Source of the DNA: an uncultured Dorea sp.
GTDB lineage: Bacteria; Bacillota; Clostridia; Lachnospirales; Lachnospiraceae
Assembly (NCBI GenBank): GCA_910578495.1
Contig: CAJTRE010000033.1
Span: 1 to 26,605, forward strand
Direction: 5' to 3'
Length of the DNA stretch: 26,605 nt
The notes under the pieces: generated by a model
What the model was told of the DNA's origin: nothing
Seen by the model: only the letters and a program-made list of their open reading frames with translations
Databases searched by the model: none
Shown here: positions 1 to 6,949 of the stretch, piece by piece
Layout of the letters: each line of letters begins with the position of its first letter
Numbering within the stretch: the first letter of the stretch is position 1
Translations under genes and position numbers: made by a program

Positions 1-63
1 AGCTGCGTAAGCAGCGTAAAAGACTGTATAACAGTCGAAACTCGAGTTGTTATGGTTGAATAG
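1..63 (+). other. Possible 3' tail of an unseen upstream gene
   Basis: Two plus-strand frames stay open from the window edge, one to a TGA at 57-59 and one to a TAG at 61-63. Neither short peptide is recognisable. The stretch also contains three small palindromes: GCTGC/GCAGC at 2-15, GACTGT/ACAGTC at 22-36, and AACTCGAGTT at 39-48. It may be either a gene end or non-coding sequence. Confidence 0.2.
18..36 (-). terminator. Weak candidate terminator downstream of the MATE gene
   Basis: On the minus strand a 6-bp stem (GACTGT/ACAGTC, 3-nt loop) is followed by TTTT. It lies about 37 nt after the MATE stop codon. The stem is short and the T-run only four, so this is a weak call. Confidence 0.3.
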
Positions 64-72
64 TTACTTTTT

Positions 73-1401
73 TTACTTTTTTCTTTTACGAATATTTCCA
101 AACTTCAACATTGTATAGGCAGAGAACACAAGACAGATTCCTTCCGCCATAAGCGGTGCCCACCAAATACCTTCTCCGCCGAACATCATAATCAACAGCC
201 CCATGCACCCCACTAATGCTATAAGGCTTCGAATCAACGATATTGCGGTTGCAAATCCTGCTTTTTCTATAGATGCAAAGTATCCTCCAATTACTACATT
301 GTAGCCTGCCAGCAAAAAAGATAGTATAAAAACACGAAATACATCTACCGAGTATGCTGCAAGCTCTTTTTGTCCGGTTCCAAGGAAAATATTTACAATC
401 CCCTCTGCTCCGATATAACACGCTCCGGTAACTGCAATAGAAAATACAGCAGCCGATACCATACCGTATTTTAACAATTTTTTATACTTATAAGGTTCTC
501 CCTTTCCAAAGTAATAACTGATAAGCGGCTGCGCCCCCTGTGCGATTCCCGTCATAGACATAACGACAATCGTATTTACGTAAGAAATAATGGTATAACT
601 CACCAACGCCTCTTCAGAAATATATCTGAGAATCGCCTGATTAAAAAAGAAAATAATAATTCCTCCCGAAAACTCCGTCACCCCAGAAGACATTCCGTTT
701 TTCACCTGTCTCCACACAGTCGGCATGTGAAAATGAAACTTCGCAAACTTAATCGTTCCGTTTGGTCCAAGGAAATGCCACAGATACAGGACGATTACTG
801 TCGCTTGGGAGATTCCGGTAGCAAATGCCGCTCCTTTCACTCCCCAATCCCAGACGATGACCATCAGATAATCCAGGATACAATTTAATACTGCGCCACA
901 GGTCACATAAATAGTAGCCAGTTTCGGATATCCGTCTGTCTTAATAAGCGTCTCAAAAGAATACGACAGCATATACGCCAGTGCAAACGGCGCAATCGTC
1001 CCGATATAATCTTTGGCATATGGAAGGATATTATCTGTAGCGCCTAAGAATCTTGCAAACGGCTCCAAAAACGCCATGACTAATACCGTAACACCAACCG
1101 ATAAAATACACAATAACACGATATTCTGAGTGAATACTTGATTGGCTCTCTCTTTCTCACCCTGCCCGATCAGAATCGCTACGATTGTCGAATTACCAAC
1201 CGCAAACAAAAGCGCAATAGAGAACATTCCCACACTAAACGGCATAGAGATGTTCACTGCTGTAAGCGCCACCTCTGATACACCTCTTGCCACAAAGATT
1301 CCATCCACCATCGTATAGAGAGAAAATACTAACTGTGCGATAATCGATGGAATAATAAACTTCAAAAAATCACCCTTTAATGACTTCCCTTCAAGTCTCA
1401 C
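73..1401 (-). CDS. MATE family multidrug efflux transporter
   Basis: This is a 442-aa integral membrane protein, the usual length for the MATE (NorM/MepA) family, which exports cationic drugs in exchange for Na+ or H+. The chain is a run of about twelve hydrophobic helices. The N-terminal segment 'FLKFIIPSIIAQLVFSLYTMVDGIF' region around residues 13-37 has the typical MATE helix-1 pattern ending in a V-D-G-I-F turn, and the C-terminus is a short basic tail (RKRKK). The start is GTG at 1401, with an AGAGG ribosome site 7 nt upstream. It is transcribed away from a MerR regulator through a MerR-type promoter in the shared gap, so drug-induced expression by that regulator is the natural inference. 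The substrate cannot be read from sequence. Confidence 0.92.
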   Translation of the reverse strand: MRLEGKSLKGDFLKFIIPSIIAQLVFSLYTMVDGIFVARGVSEVALTAVNISMPFSVGMFSIALLFAVGNSTIVAILIGQGEKERANQVFTQNIVLLCILSVGVTVLVMAFLEPFARFLGATDNILPYAKDYIGTIAPFALAYMLSYSFETLIKTDGYPKLATIYVTCGAVLNCILDYLMVIVWDWGVKGAAFATGISQATVIVLYLWHFLGPNGTIKFAKFHFHMPTVWRQVKNGMSSGVTEFSGGIIIFFFNQAILRYISEEALVSYTIISYVNTIVVMSMTGIAQGAQPLISYYFGKGEPYKYKKLLKYGMVSAAVFSIAVTGACYIGAEGIVNIFLGTGQKELAAYSVDVFRVFILSFLLAGYNVVIGGYFASIEKAGFATAISLIRSLIALVGCMGLLIMMFGGEGIWWAPLMAEGICLVFSAYTMLKFGNIRKRKK

Positions 1402-1437
1402 TATAAAACCTCTTTTCCAAAACTTTCTTTTAACTTC

Positions 1438-1466
1438 TACACATACAGTCTAAACCTTGGTATAAT
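1438..1466 (+). promoter_or_regulatory. Promoter of the MerR regulator gene
   Basis: TACACA at 1438-1443 (4/6 to the -35 consensus), a 17-bp spacer, and a perfect TATAAT at 1461-1466. The -10 box lies in the centre of the 21-bp dyad at 1454-1474, so a regulator bound there would overlap its own promoter. Autoregulation is inferred. Confidence 0.6.
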
Positions 1467-1477
1467 ACTAAGGTCAA
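1447..1477 (-). promoter_or_regulatory. MerR-type promoter of the MATE gene, 19-bp spacer
   Basis: On the minus strand, -35 TTGACC (1472-1477) is separated by 19 bp from -10 TAGACT (1447-1452). An over-long 19-bp spacer filled by a dyad is the established hallmark of MerR-activated promoters, where the regulator twists the DNA to realign the two boxes. Confidence 0.7.
1454..1474. promoter_or_regulatory. MerR operator dyad
   Basis: Inverted repeat with 10-bp arms ACCTTGGTAT and ATACTAAGGT around a single central base; 9 of 10 positions are symmetric. It fills the spacer of the MATE promoter and covers the -10 box of the divergent merR promoter. Confidence 0.7.
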
Positions 1478-1511
1478 GAGAATTTTTTTAACTTTTATAA
1501 AAGAGGAAGCT

Positions 1512-2318
1512 ATGATGAAACAGTTTTATAAAATCGGAGAAATATCAAAACTATATCAGATTGGACCCGATTCCTTACGTTATTACGAAGAATTAGGGCT
1601 TTTACAACCCATACGAGGAGAAAATGGTTATCGCATGTACGGTCTTTACGACTTATGGCGGCTCAATGTCATACGGGATTTGAGACGGCTTCATTTTCCC
1701 ATGGAGAAAATCCAAAAATACATGAGCCACCGGAGCGTGACCTCTACAAAAGAACTGCTGACAGAAGAACTTTCCGCTATAGAGAGCCAGATAACCGCCT
1801 TAGAACAATTAAAAGAGAATGTATCCGAACGTCTCTTCACATTAGAAGACGCCCAGGCGCAGCCTCTTGGAAATGTCATAGAAAAAAATTTTACTGCCCG
1901 CCGCTGCCATACGATCAAACATCCTTTTCATACAGATGAAGAAATGGATATGCTGATCAAGCAACTGTTAAACAAAGACAAAAAGCATCTCTACATCATC
2001 GGCAACAACCGAATCGGTTCCCTGCTTCCTCTGGAAAAAGCACAGGAAGGCAGATACCAGGAGTACGAGGGCGTATTCATTATCGATAAAGCCGGAGACT
2101 CCACCTTAAACGCAGGACATTACCTGTCAGTCAGCTACCATGGAGACTCCCATCAGCACAAAACTTATTTTCCAAAACTTGTGGACTATGCTTCTAAACA
2201 CCATCTTACTTTTGCAGGTCCTGTTCTGGAGCTTCTATGGGTAGACATACACCAGGCAGAAGATGTCAGTGAACATATTACAGAATTACAGATTCGTGTA
2301 GAACAAGCCGGCACTTAA
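1512..2318 (+). CDS. MerR family transcriptional regulator with effector-binding domain
   Basis: This 268-aa protein has an N-terminal MerR winged helix-turn-helix (about residues 5-75; 'YKIGEISKLYQIG', 'LRYYEELGLL', 'NGYRMY'). A dimerisation coiled coil follows at about 80-118, then a C-terminal domain of about 140 residues of the BmrR/GyrI-like ligand-binding type. The size and absence of a C-terminal metal-binding cysteine motif argue for a drug sensor rather than a metal sensor. An AAGAGGAAG ribosome site sits directly upstream of two adjacent ATGs at 1512 and 1515; either could be used. It is divergent from the MATE exporter and very likely controls it through the dyad at 1454-1474. The inducing ligand is unknown. 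Confidence 0.88.
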   Translation: MMKQFYKIGEISKLYQIGPDSLRYYEELGLLQPIRGENGYRMYGLYDLWRLNVIRDLRRLHFPMEKIQKYMSHRSVTSTKELLTEELSAIESQITALEQLKENVSERLFTLEDAQAQPLGNVIEKNFTARRCHTIKHPFHTDEEMDMLIKQLLNKDKKHLYIIGNNRIGSLLPLEKAQEGRYQEYEGVFIIDKAGDSTLNAGHYLSVSYHGDSHQHKTYFPKLVDYASKHHLTFAGPVLELLWVDIHQAEDVSEHITELQIRVEQAGT

Positions 2319-2321
2319 TGA

Positions 2322-2350
2322 TTGACAATCCTTTTTTCTAAGCGTATATT
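2322..2350 (+). promoter_or_regulatory. Sigma-A promoter of the adh-aldh operon
   Basis: TTGACA (2322-2327), 17-bp spacer, TATATT (2345-2350). This is 11 of 12 to consensus. It starts 3 bp after the merR stop codon, so the dehydrogenase operon has its own promoter. Confidence 0.75.
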
Positions 2351-2367
2351 TATTTTGAAACTCAAAT

Positions 2368-2383
2368 GTTTTACAATTAAAAC
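2368..2383. promoter_or_regulatory. Inverted repeat in the adh leader, possible operator
   Basis: GTTTTA / TAAAAC, perfect 6-bp arms with a 4-nt gap, located just downstream of the predicted transcription start and upstream of the ribosome site. Such a position would suit a repressor. AT-rich arms can arise by chance. Confidence 0.3.
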
Positions 2384-2399
2384 GAAAGGATGATTTACC

Positions 2400-3638
2400 A
2401 TGAATCCATTAAGAAAAGCATACTGTCGAACATTTCAAACTGTTTTTAAGATCGCACTTCCATTTCTCCCTTACAGGACGCCGGAAATCGTTGGAAGCGT
2501 AAAAAAATTGCCGGATATTATCAAAAACAAAAAATGCAGTAACGTACTCATTATTACGGATTCAGGAATTATAAAACTAGGGCTTACGAAACGATTGGAG
2601 CAAACTCTTGCAGAGCATAATCTTCCATACACCATATATGACAAAACCGTCGTCAATCCAACGACTGCCAATGTGGCGGAAGCATTGGAACTCTATCATA
2701 AAAATGGCTGTGATGCCATTATCGGCTTTGGTGGCGGCTCTAGTATGGACTGCGCCAAAGCTGTAGGTGCGCGTATCGCAAAACCCAAACAGTCTCTTGC
2801 CAAAATGAAAGGCATTCTGAAAATACATAAAAAACTGCCTCTTCTTATAGCCGTTCCCACTACTGCCGGAACAGGAAGTGAGACTACACTCGCCGCAGTA
2901 ATTACAGATGCCGAGACAAGACACAAATACGCCATCAATGATTTTTCATTGATTCCAGAATATGCTGTTCTCGATCCCAAAGTAACCGTAAGTCTCCCGC
3001 CATCTATCACCGCAACAACAGGTATGGATGCATTGACACACGCAGTAGAAGCCTATATCGGCAATTCCACCACATACGGAACAAGAAAGAATGCTCTGAT
3101 GGCAGTAAAACTTATTTTTGAAAATATTGACAATGCTTATACCAACGGAACGAATGTAGACGCAAGAAGAAATATGCTTCATGCTTCCTACTATGCCGGA
3201 TGTGCATTTACAAAATCTTACGTTGGATATGTTCATGCCGTCGCCCACTCTCTAGGCGGTGAATACAATGTTCCCCATGGACTTGCCAATGCTGTTCTTC
3301 TCCCTCACGTATTGGAAGAATATGGAGAATCTATTCACAAGAAATTATATAAACTTGCAATAGCGGCCGGAGCCGCCGAAAAAGATACGCCGGTAGAGCA
3401 AGCAGCCGCTGCATTTATCGATGCCATTAAAGAGATGAAAATGCGCTTTGGAATTGGCAATACAATCCATGAAATTAAAGAAGAAGATATTCCAAAGCTC
3501 TCCTACTATGCCGACAAAGAAGCAAATCCGCTTTATCCTGTACCAGTTCTTATGACTGCAAAAGATCTGGAAAAATTCTACTATATGATGATGAACGAGG
3601 ATACCTTACCTGACACCAATCACCTAACAAGCAAATGA
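2400..3638 (+). CDS. Iron-containing alcohol dehydrogenase
   Basis: A 412-aa group III (iron-type) NAD(P)-dependent alcohol dehydrogenase that interconverts alcohols and aldehydes. The Rossmann-like N-terminal half carries the nucleotide-binding GGGSS at 111-115 and PTTAGTGSE at 153-161. The C-terminal helical half carries the four expected metal ligands: D210 and H214 in GMDALTHA, H279 in HAVAH, and H293 in VPHG. The ribosome site is AAAGGAT upstream of the ATG. It is followed 13 nt later by an aldehyde dehydrogenase, so the pair could carry a substrate from alcohol to acid, or detoxify aldehydes by reduction and oxidation. The specific substrate is unknown; the basic, hydrophobic N-terminal 25 residues are slightly longer than in the smallest family members. 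Confidence 0.92.
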   Translation: MNPLRKAYCRTFQTVFKIALPFLPYRTPEIVGSVKKLPDIIKNKKCSNVLIITDSGIIKLGLTKRLEQTLAEHNLPYTIYDKTVVNPTTANVAEALELYHKNGCDAIIGFGGGSSMDCAKAVGARIAKPKQSLAKMKGILKIHKKLPLLIAVPTTAGTGSETTLAAVITDAETRHKYAINDFSLIPEYAVLDPKVTVSLPPSITATTGMDALTHAVEAYIGNSTTYGTRKNALMAVKLIFENIDNAYTNGTNVDARRNMLHASYYAGCAFTKSYVGYVHAVAHSLGGEYNVPHGLANAVLLPHVLEEYGESIHKKLYKLAIAAGAAEKDTPVEQAAAAFIDAIKEMKMRFGIGNTIHEIKEEDIPKLSYYADKEANPLYPVPVLMTAKDLEKFYYMMMNEDTLPDTNHLTSK

Positions 3639-3651
3639 AAGGAATACGAAC

Positions 3652-5031
3652 ATGACTGAAACCGAAATCAAACAAATTGTAGATGCGCAGCGAAACTTCT
3701 TTGACACCGGAGCTACCCTTAATCTTGAATTTCGTATCCATGCATTGAAAAAAATAAAGGCATATATCCAAACACACGAAACGCAGATTAATGACGCTAT
3801 CAGCAAAGATCTTGGAAAAAGCGCTTTTGAAAGCTATATGTGCGAATCCGGCCTTGTCCTGAGTGAGATCAGCTATATGCTGAAACACATCCGTTCTCTG
3901 GCAAAAGAAAAGACCGTTCTGACTCCGCTTGCACAGTTTCACTCCAGAAGTTTCAAAAAGCCATCACCATACGGAGTGACTTTGATCATGAGCCCATGGA
4001 ACTATCCATTTCTCCTGACCATCGATCCCCTCGTGGACGCTATTGCCGCCGGAAATACTGCGGTTATCAAACCGAGCGCATATTCTCCCCATACGAGCGA
4101 GGTTATGAAACAAATGATTGAAACCTGCTTCGACAAGAAATATGCAGCTCTTATCACAGGTGGACGCGCCGAAAACACCTGTCTGCTAAACGAACATTTT
4201 GACTACATCTTTTTCACCGGAAGTCAGGCAGTCGGAAAAGAAGTGATGAGACATGCTTCCGAACATCTGACGCCCGTCACCTTAGAACTTGGCGGAAAGA
4301 GTCCTTGTATCGTTGAGAAAAGCGCCAATATTAAACTTGCAGCACGAAGAATCGTTTTTGGAAAATTTCTAAACTGTGGGCAGACCTGCGTAGCTCCGGA
4401 CTATATCTTCTGCGATAAAGAAATCAAAGACCGGCTTGTCAGCGAAATAAAACGCCAGATTGGAAAACAGTTTAAGTCTGCACCCCTGACCAACAAAAAT
4501 TACGGTAAGATCATCAACGAAAAACATTTTGACCGTATCGTTGGACTAATCGACCGCACTAAAGTAGTATACGGAGGCAAAACCAATAGAAGCAATTTAA
4601 AAATTGAACCTACCATTATGGACAATGTTGCCTTTTCTGATGCGGTTATGCAGGAAGAAATCTTTGGTCCTGTACTTCCGATACTGACCTTCGATTCCTT
4701 AGATCAGGCAATCAGGAAGATCAACTGCATGGCGCATCCACTGGCGCTTTATATCTTCACCTCAAACAAAACTACAGCCAAGAAAGTTATGGAAACATGT
4801 AGATTTGGCGGAGGCTGTATCAACGACACCATCATCCATCTGGCTACAAGCGAAATGGGATTCGGCGGTTTTGGCGAAAGCGGTATGGGCTCTTACCATG
4901 GAAAAGACGGTTTCCAAACGTTCTCCCACTACAAAAGCATTGTAGACAAAAAGACGTGGCTGGATCTCCCTATGAGGTATCAGCCATACAGGAAAATGAA
5001 CAATAAACTGATTCATCTGTTTTTGAAGTAA
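3652..5031 (+). CDS. Aldehyde dehydrogenase (class 3-like)
   Basis: A 459-aa NAD(P)-dependent aldehyde dehydrogenase that oxidises aldehydes to carboxylic acids. Catalytic elements are all present: oxyanion-hole Asn N117 in SPWNYP, cofactor-loop FTGS at 188-191, general-base Glu E212 in LELGGKSP, and nucleophile Cys C246 in GQTCVAPD. The compact length and GQTCVAPDY context match the class 3 / fatty-aldehyde branch rather than the 490-500-aa class 1/2 enzymes. The C-terminus is basic and hydrophobic (about the last 15 residues), as in members that touch membranes, which is only suggestive. An AAAGGAA ribosome site precedes the ATG. Last gene of the operon; a strong hairpin terminator follows 10 nt later. 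Confidence 0.92.
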   Translation: MTETEIKQIVDAQRNFFDTGATLNLEFRIHALKKIKAYIQTHETQINDAISKDLGKSAFESYMCESGLVLSEISYMLKHIRSLAKEKTVLTPLAQFHSRSFKKPSPYGVTLIMSPWNYPFLLTIDPLVDAIAAGNTAVIKPSAYSPHTSEVMKQMIETCFDKKYAALITGGRAENTCLLNEHFDYIFFTGSQAVGKEVMRHASEHLTPVTLELGGKSPCIVEKSANIKLAARRIVFGKFLNCGQTCVAPDYIFCDKEIKDRLVSEIKRQIGKQFKSAPLTNKNYGKIINEKHFDRIVGLIDRTKVVYGGKTNRSNLKIEPTIMDNVAFSDAVMQEEIFGPVLPILTFDSLDQAIRKINCMAHPLALYIFTSNKTTAKKVMETCRFGGGCINDTIIHLATSEMGFGGFGESGMGSYHGKDGFQTFSHYKSIVDKKTWLDLPMRYQPYRKMNNKLIHLFLK

Positions 5032-5041
5032 TCGGTCTTTC

Positions 5042-5080
5042 GTAGAAAGAGATGTTCTCTTGTCATCTCTTTCTACTTTT
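5042..5080 (+). terminator. Rho-independent terminator of the adh-aldh operon
   Basis: A perfect 13-bp stem (5042-5054 with 5064-5076), 9-nt loop, then TTTT on the plus strand. The opposite strand lacks a T-run, so it chiefly serves the plus-strand operon. Confidence 0.85.
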
Positions 5081-5089
5081 CATTTCTCC

Positions 5090-6949
5090 TTACTCTTCTT
5101 CCTCTTTCTCTATATGCTCTCTCGAAAAATAGCACCCGACTGCTGCCAACACAAAAAGAATTACAGCCACAGTAATAACCATTTTCTTCACCGGAAGTGT
5201 TTTTTCCACACGTTTTTTCTCTTCTTCTCTATCCGTTCCATCTATATTCTCATTTGATGTTACTGTCCCGGTAAAGGTTTTTATAACCGGCTCTGCAATC
5301 CTCTGGATCAACGTCTTTTTAGGCACTACAGAAAACATAATGCTTTTTTCTGCCTGATTTCCCGCCCTGTCAACTGCCGTTACCTTTATCTCATAATCCT
5401 GATGCTCCTGCAGCGTACAACGATAGGTTTGACCTCCGGAATCAATCTTCTGTTCTTCTCCATTAATCTGTACTCGTTGGATTGTGTCTTCTGCATTGCC
5501 AAGTCCCACTTGGATTGTACACTTTTCTTCATATTCTTTTCCTTCCTCCACATCCATAATCCGAATCTCTGGTGGTGTATGATCTATTGTAAATCTTGCC
5601 TGTGCTTTTGCTTCATTACCCGCCGCATCTCTAGCTTTTACTTCCAACATGTGATTGCCTTCAACCGTAATTTCTTTGCCCATATGGTAAGGCTTTCCAT
5701 TTAGCAATATCTCATATGTGTATGTTGTAAAATCCCAGATCACCTCTTCTTTGGGAACGTCCCAGCAAAAACTCTGTAAATATTTTCCGTTCATTTCTTC
5801 CACTCCGCGAATAACCGGATTTTCCCTATCGATAATAACCTGCAAACTCTTGTCCGTCTTTTGTCCGGACTTGTCCACCGCTGAAATTGATAACTGGTAG
5901 ATACCATTTTCTGTTAATTTCTGTACCGTCTTTCTTCCACCTTTTATTTCCTGCCAATCAGAAACTGCACATAATGACTGTTTCCCATGCTCATCTTCTC
6001 GCACTGCGCTCGCCGAAAATTCCCCCAGAAGATTTTCATCCTGTACTTTATATGTAACATACAAAGGGTTGCTGGCAATCATATACTCTTTCGCTCCCAC
6101 AATCTCCACTACAGGAACGGTATTGTCTATATACAGCGACTTCACGCGACTGCTTTCATTTCCTGCATAATCCTCCGCTGCTACTATAACTTCAACACCG
6201 TTTCCAAGAACCGAACTCTCTGTAATCTCGAAACTCCCCTTACCTCCTTTCACTTCTCCAACATATGCTCCATTTACATAACATGCAAGTTTTCTCACGC
6301 CGCTGTATGTATCCACTCCCTTGACGTTCAATGTTACCGCTCCTTTGTGCCATATGTCAAATCCACCTTGCACGTACATCTGTATTTCCGGTTCCTGTGT
6401 ATCAATCCGCAACGTCTTCCGCATAGTCGTTTTTTCTATTCGCTTTCCCATATCATCTTCCATCCAGACTGTAAGTCCATACTCCCCATCCCCCAATCGT
6501 TCTCCCGGAATCTCCATCCGGCGGTCTTTTTCTTTGATACTTCCCTGCACCAGAAGCTGCTCCCCTTTTTTCAGACGATACTTAGTGATTCCATATTCAC
6601 TATTATGAGTAATCTGGATATTCGGCTTTACAGTATAAAACTCGGAACGCCCGTCTGCTTTTGGTATCCCCACAGAAAAGACTTTTATAATCGGTTTCTC
6701 CGGCTCTTTCTCTCCTTCTTCTACTTCCGGTTTCTCTGATTCCTTCTCTCCTTCTTCTACTTCCGATTTCTCCGCCTCTTTCTCTCCTTCTTCCGATTCC
6801 TCCGGCTCCTTCTCCTCTATGTTTTCTGAGTCCTCGCATTCTGCCTGTCCCTCACTGCTGTTTTCCGCATAGATGATTTCCGAATGCTGTATGTAAATCA
6901 ATGACAGAACCACACACAATAACACAATGGTTTTTATTCTTTTCCCCAT
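5090..6949 (-). CDS. Exported, membrane-anchored protein with acidic repeats and Ig-like repeats
   Basis: I do not recognise a specific family. From the ATG at 6949 the product is 619 aa: a signal peptide (residues 1-28, basic start then a hydrophobic core, ending near Y-A), an acidic Glu/Lys/Pro-rich stalk with a 12-residue tandem repeat (about 50-87), then roughly five beta-sandwich-like repeats of about 90 residues. Each repeat tends to end in a D-x-A/S-G-N motif followed by an I-D-x-x-x-P linker, as in bacterial Ig-like domains. A single TM helix lies at 590-608 with a short acidic tail. There is no LPXTG motif. The start at 6949 is preferred over an upstream in-frame codon at 7015 because it has a GGAGAGA ribosome site and begins the signal peptide. 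It overlaps the pseudokinase gene by 16 nt, implying translational coupling. Role likely extracellular binding or scaffolding; this is inference. Confidence 0.75.
   Translation of the reverse strand: MGKRIKTIVLLCVVLSLIYIQHSEIIYAENSSEGQAECEDSENIEEKEPEESEEGEKEAEKSEVEEGEKESEKPEVEEGEKEPEKPIIKVFSVGIPKADGRSEFYTVKPNIQITHNSEYGITKYRLKKGEQLLVQGSIKEKDRRMEIPGERLGDGEYGLTVWMEDDMGKRIEKTTMRKTLRIDTQEPEIQMYVQGGFDIWHKGAVTLNVKGVDTYSGVRKLACYVNGAYVGEVKGGKGSFEITESSVLGNGVEVIVAAEDYAGNESSRVKSLYIDNTVPVVEIVGAKEYMIASNPLYVTYKVQDENLLGEFSASAVREDEHGKQSLCAVSDWQEIKGGRKTVQKLTENGIYQLSISAVDKSGQKTDKSLQVIIDRENPVIRGVEEMNGKYLQSFCWDVPKEEVIWDFTTYTYEILLNGKPYHMGKEITVEGNHMLEVKARDAAGNEAKAQARFTIDHTPPEIRIMDVEEGKEYEEKCTIQVGLGNAEDTIQRVQINGEEQKIDSGGQTYRCTLQEHQDYEIKVTAVDRAGNQAEKSIMFSVVPKKTLIQRIAEPVIKTFTGTVTSNENIDGTDREEEKKRVEKTLPVKKMVITVAVILFVLAAVGCYFSREHIEKEEEE
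6692..6799 (-). repeat. Tandem repeat, 3 x 36 bp, encoding acidic 12-mers
   Basis: Three in-frame 36-bp units at 6692-6727, 6728-6763 and 6764-6799. The two best encode E-V-E-E-G-E-K-E-(S/P)-E-K-P; the third is diverged. The unit length is a multiple of three, so copy-number change would lengthen or shorten the stalk without a frameshift. Confidence 0.8.

Noticed and set aside
5987..6739. Long plus-strand open frame (250 aa) opposite the Ig-surface protein
   Set aside because: It is rich in Cys, His, Phe and Ser with no domain pattern, has no ribosome site, and lies wholly antisense to a gene with a signal peptide and clear repeats.
6920..6949. LPXTG-type sortase anchoring of the surface protein
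   Set aside because: Near the C-terminal helix the sequence reads L-P-V-K-K and the tail after the helix is acidic, so the sortase pattern is not met.
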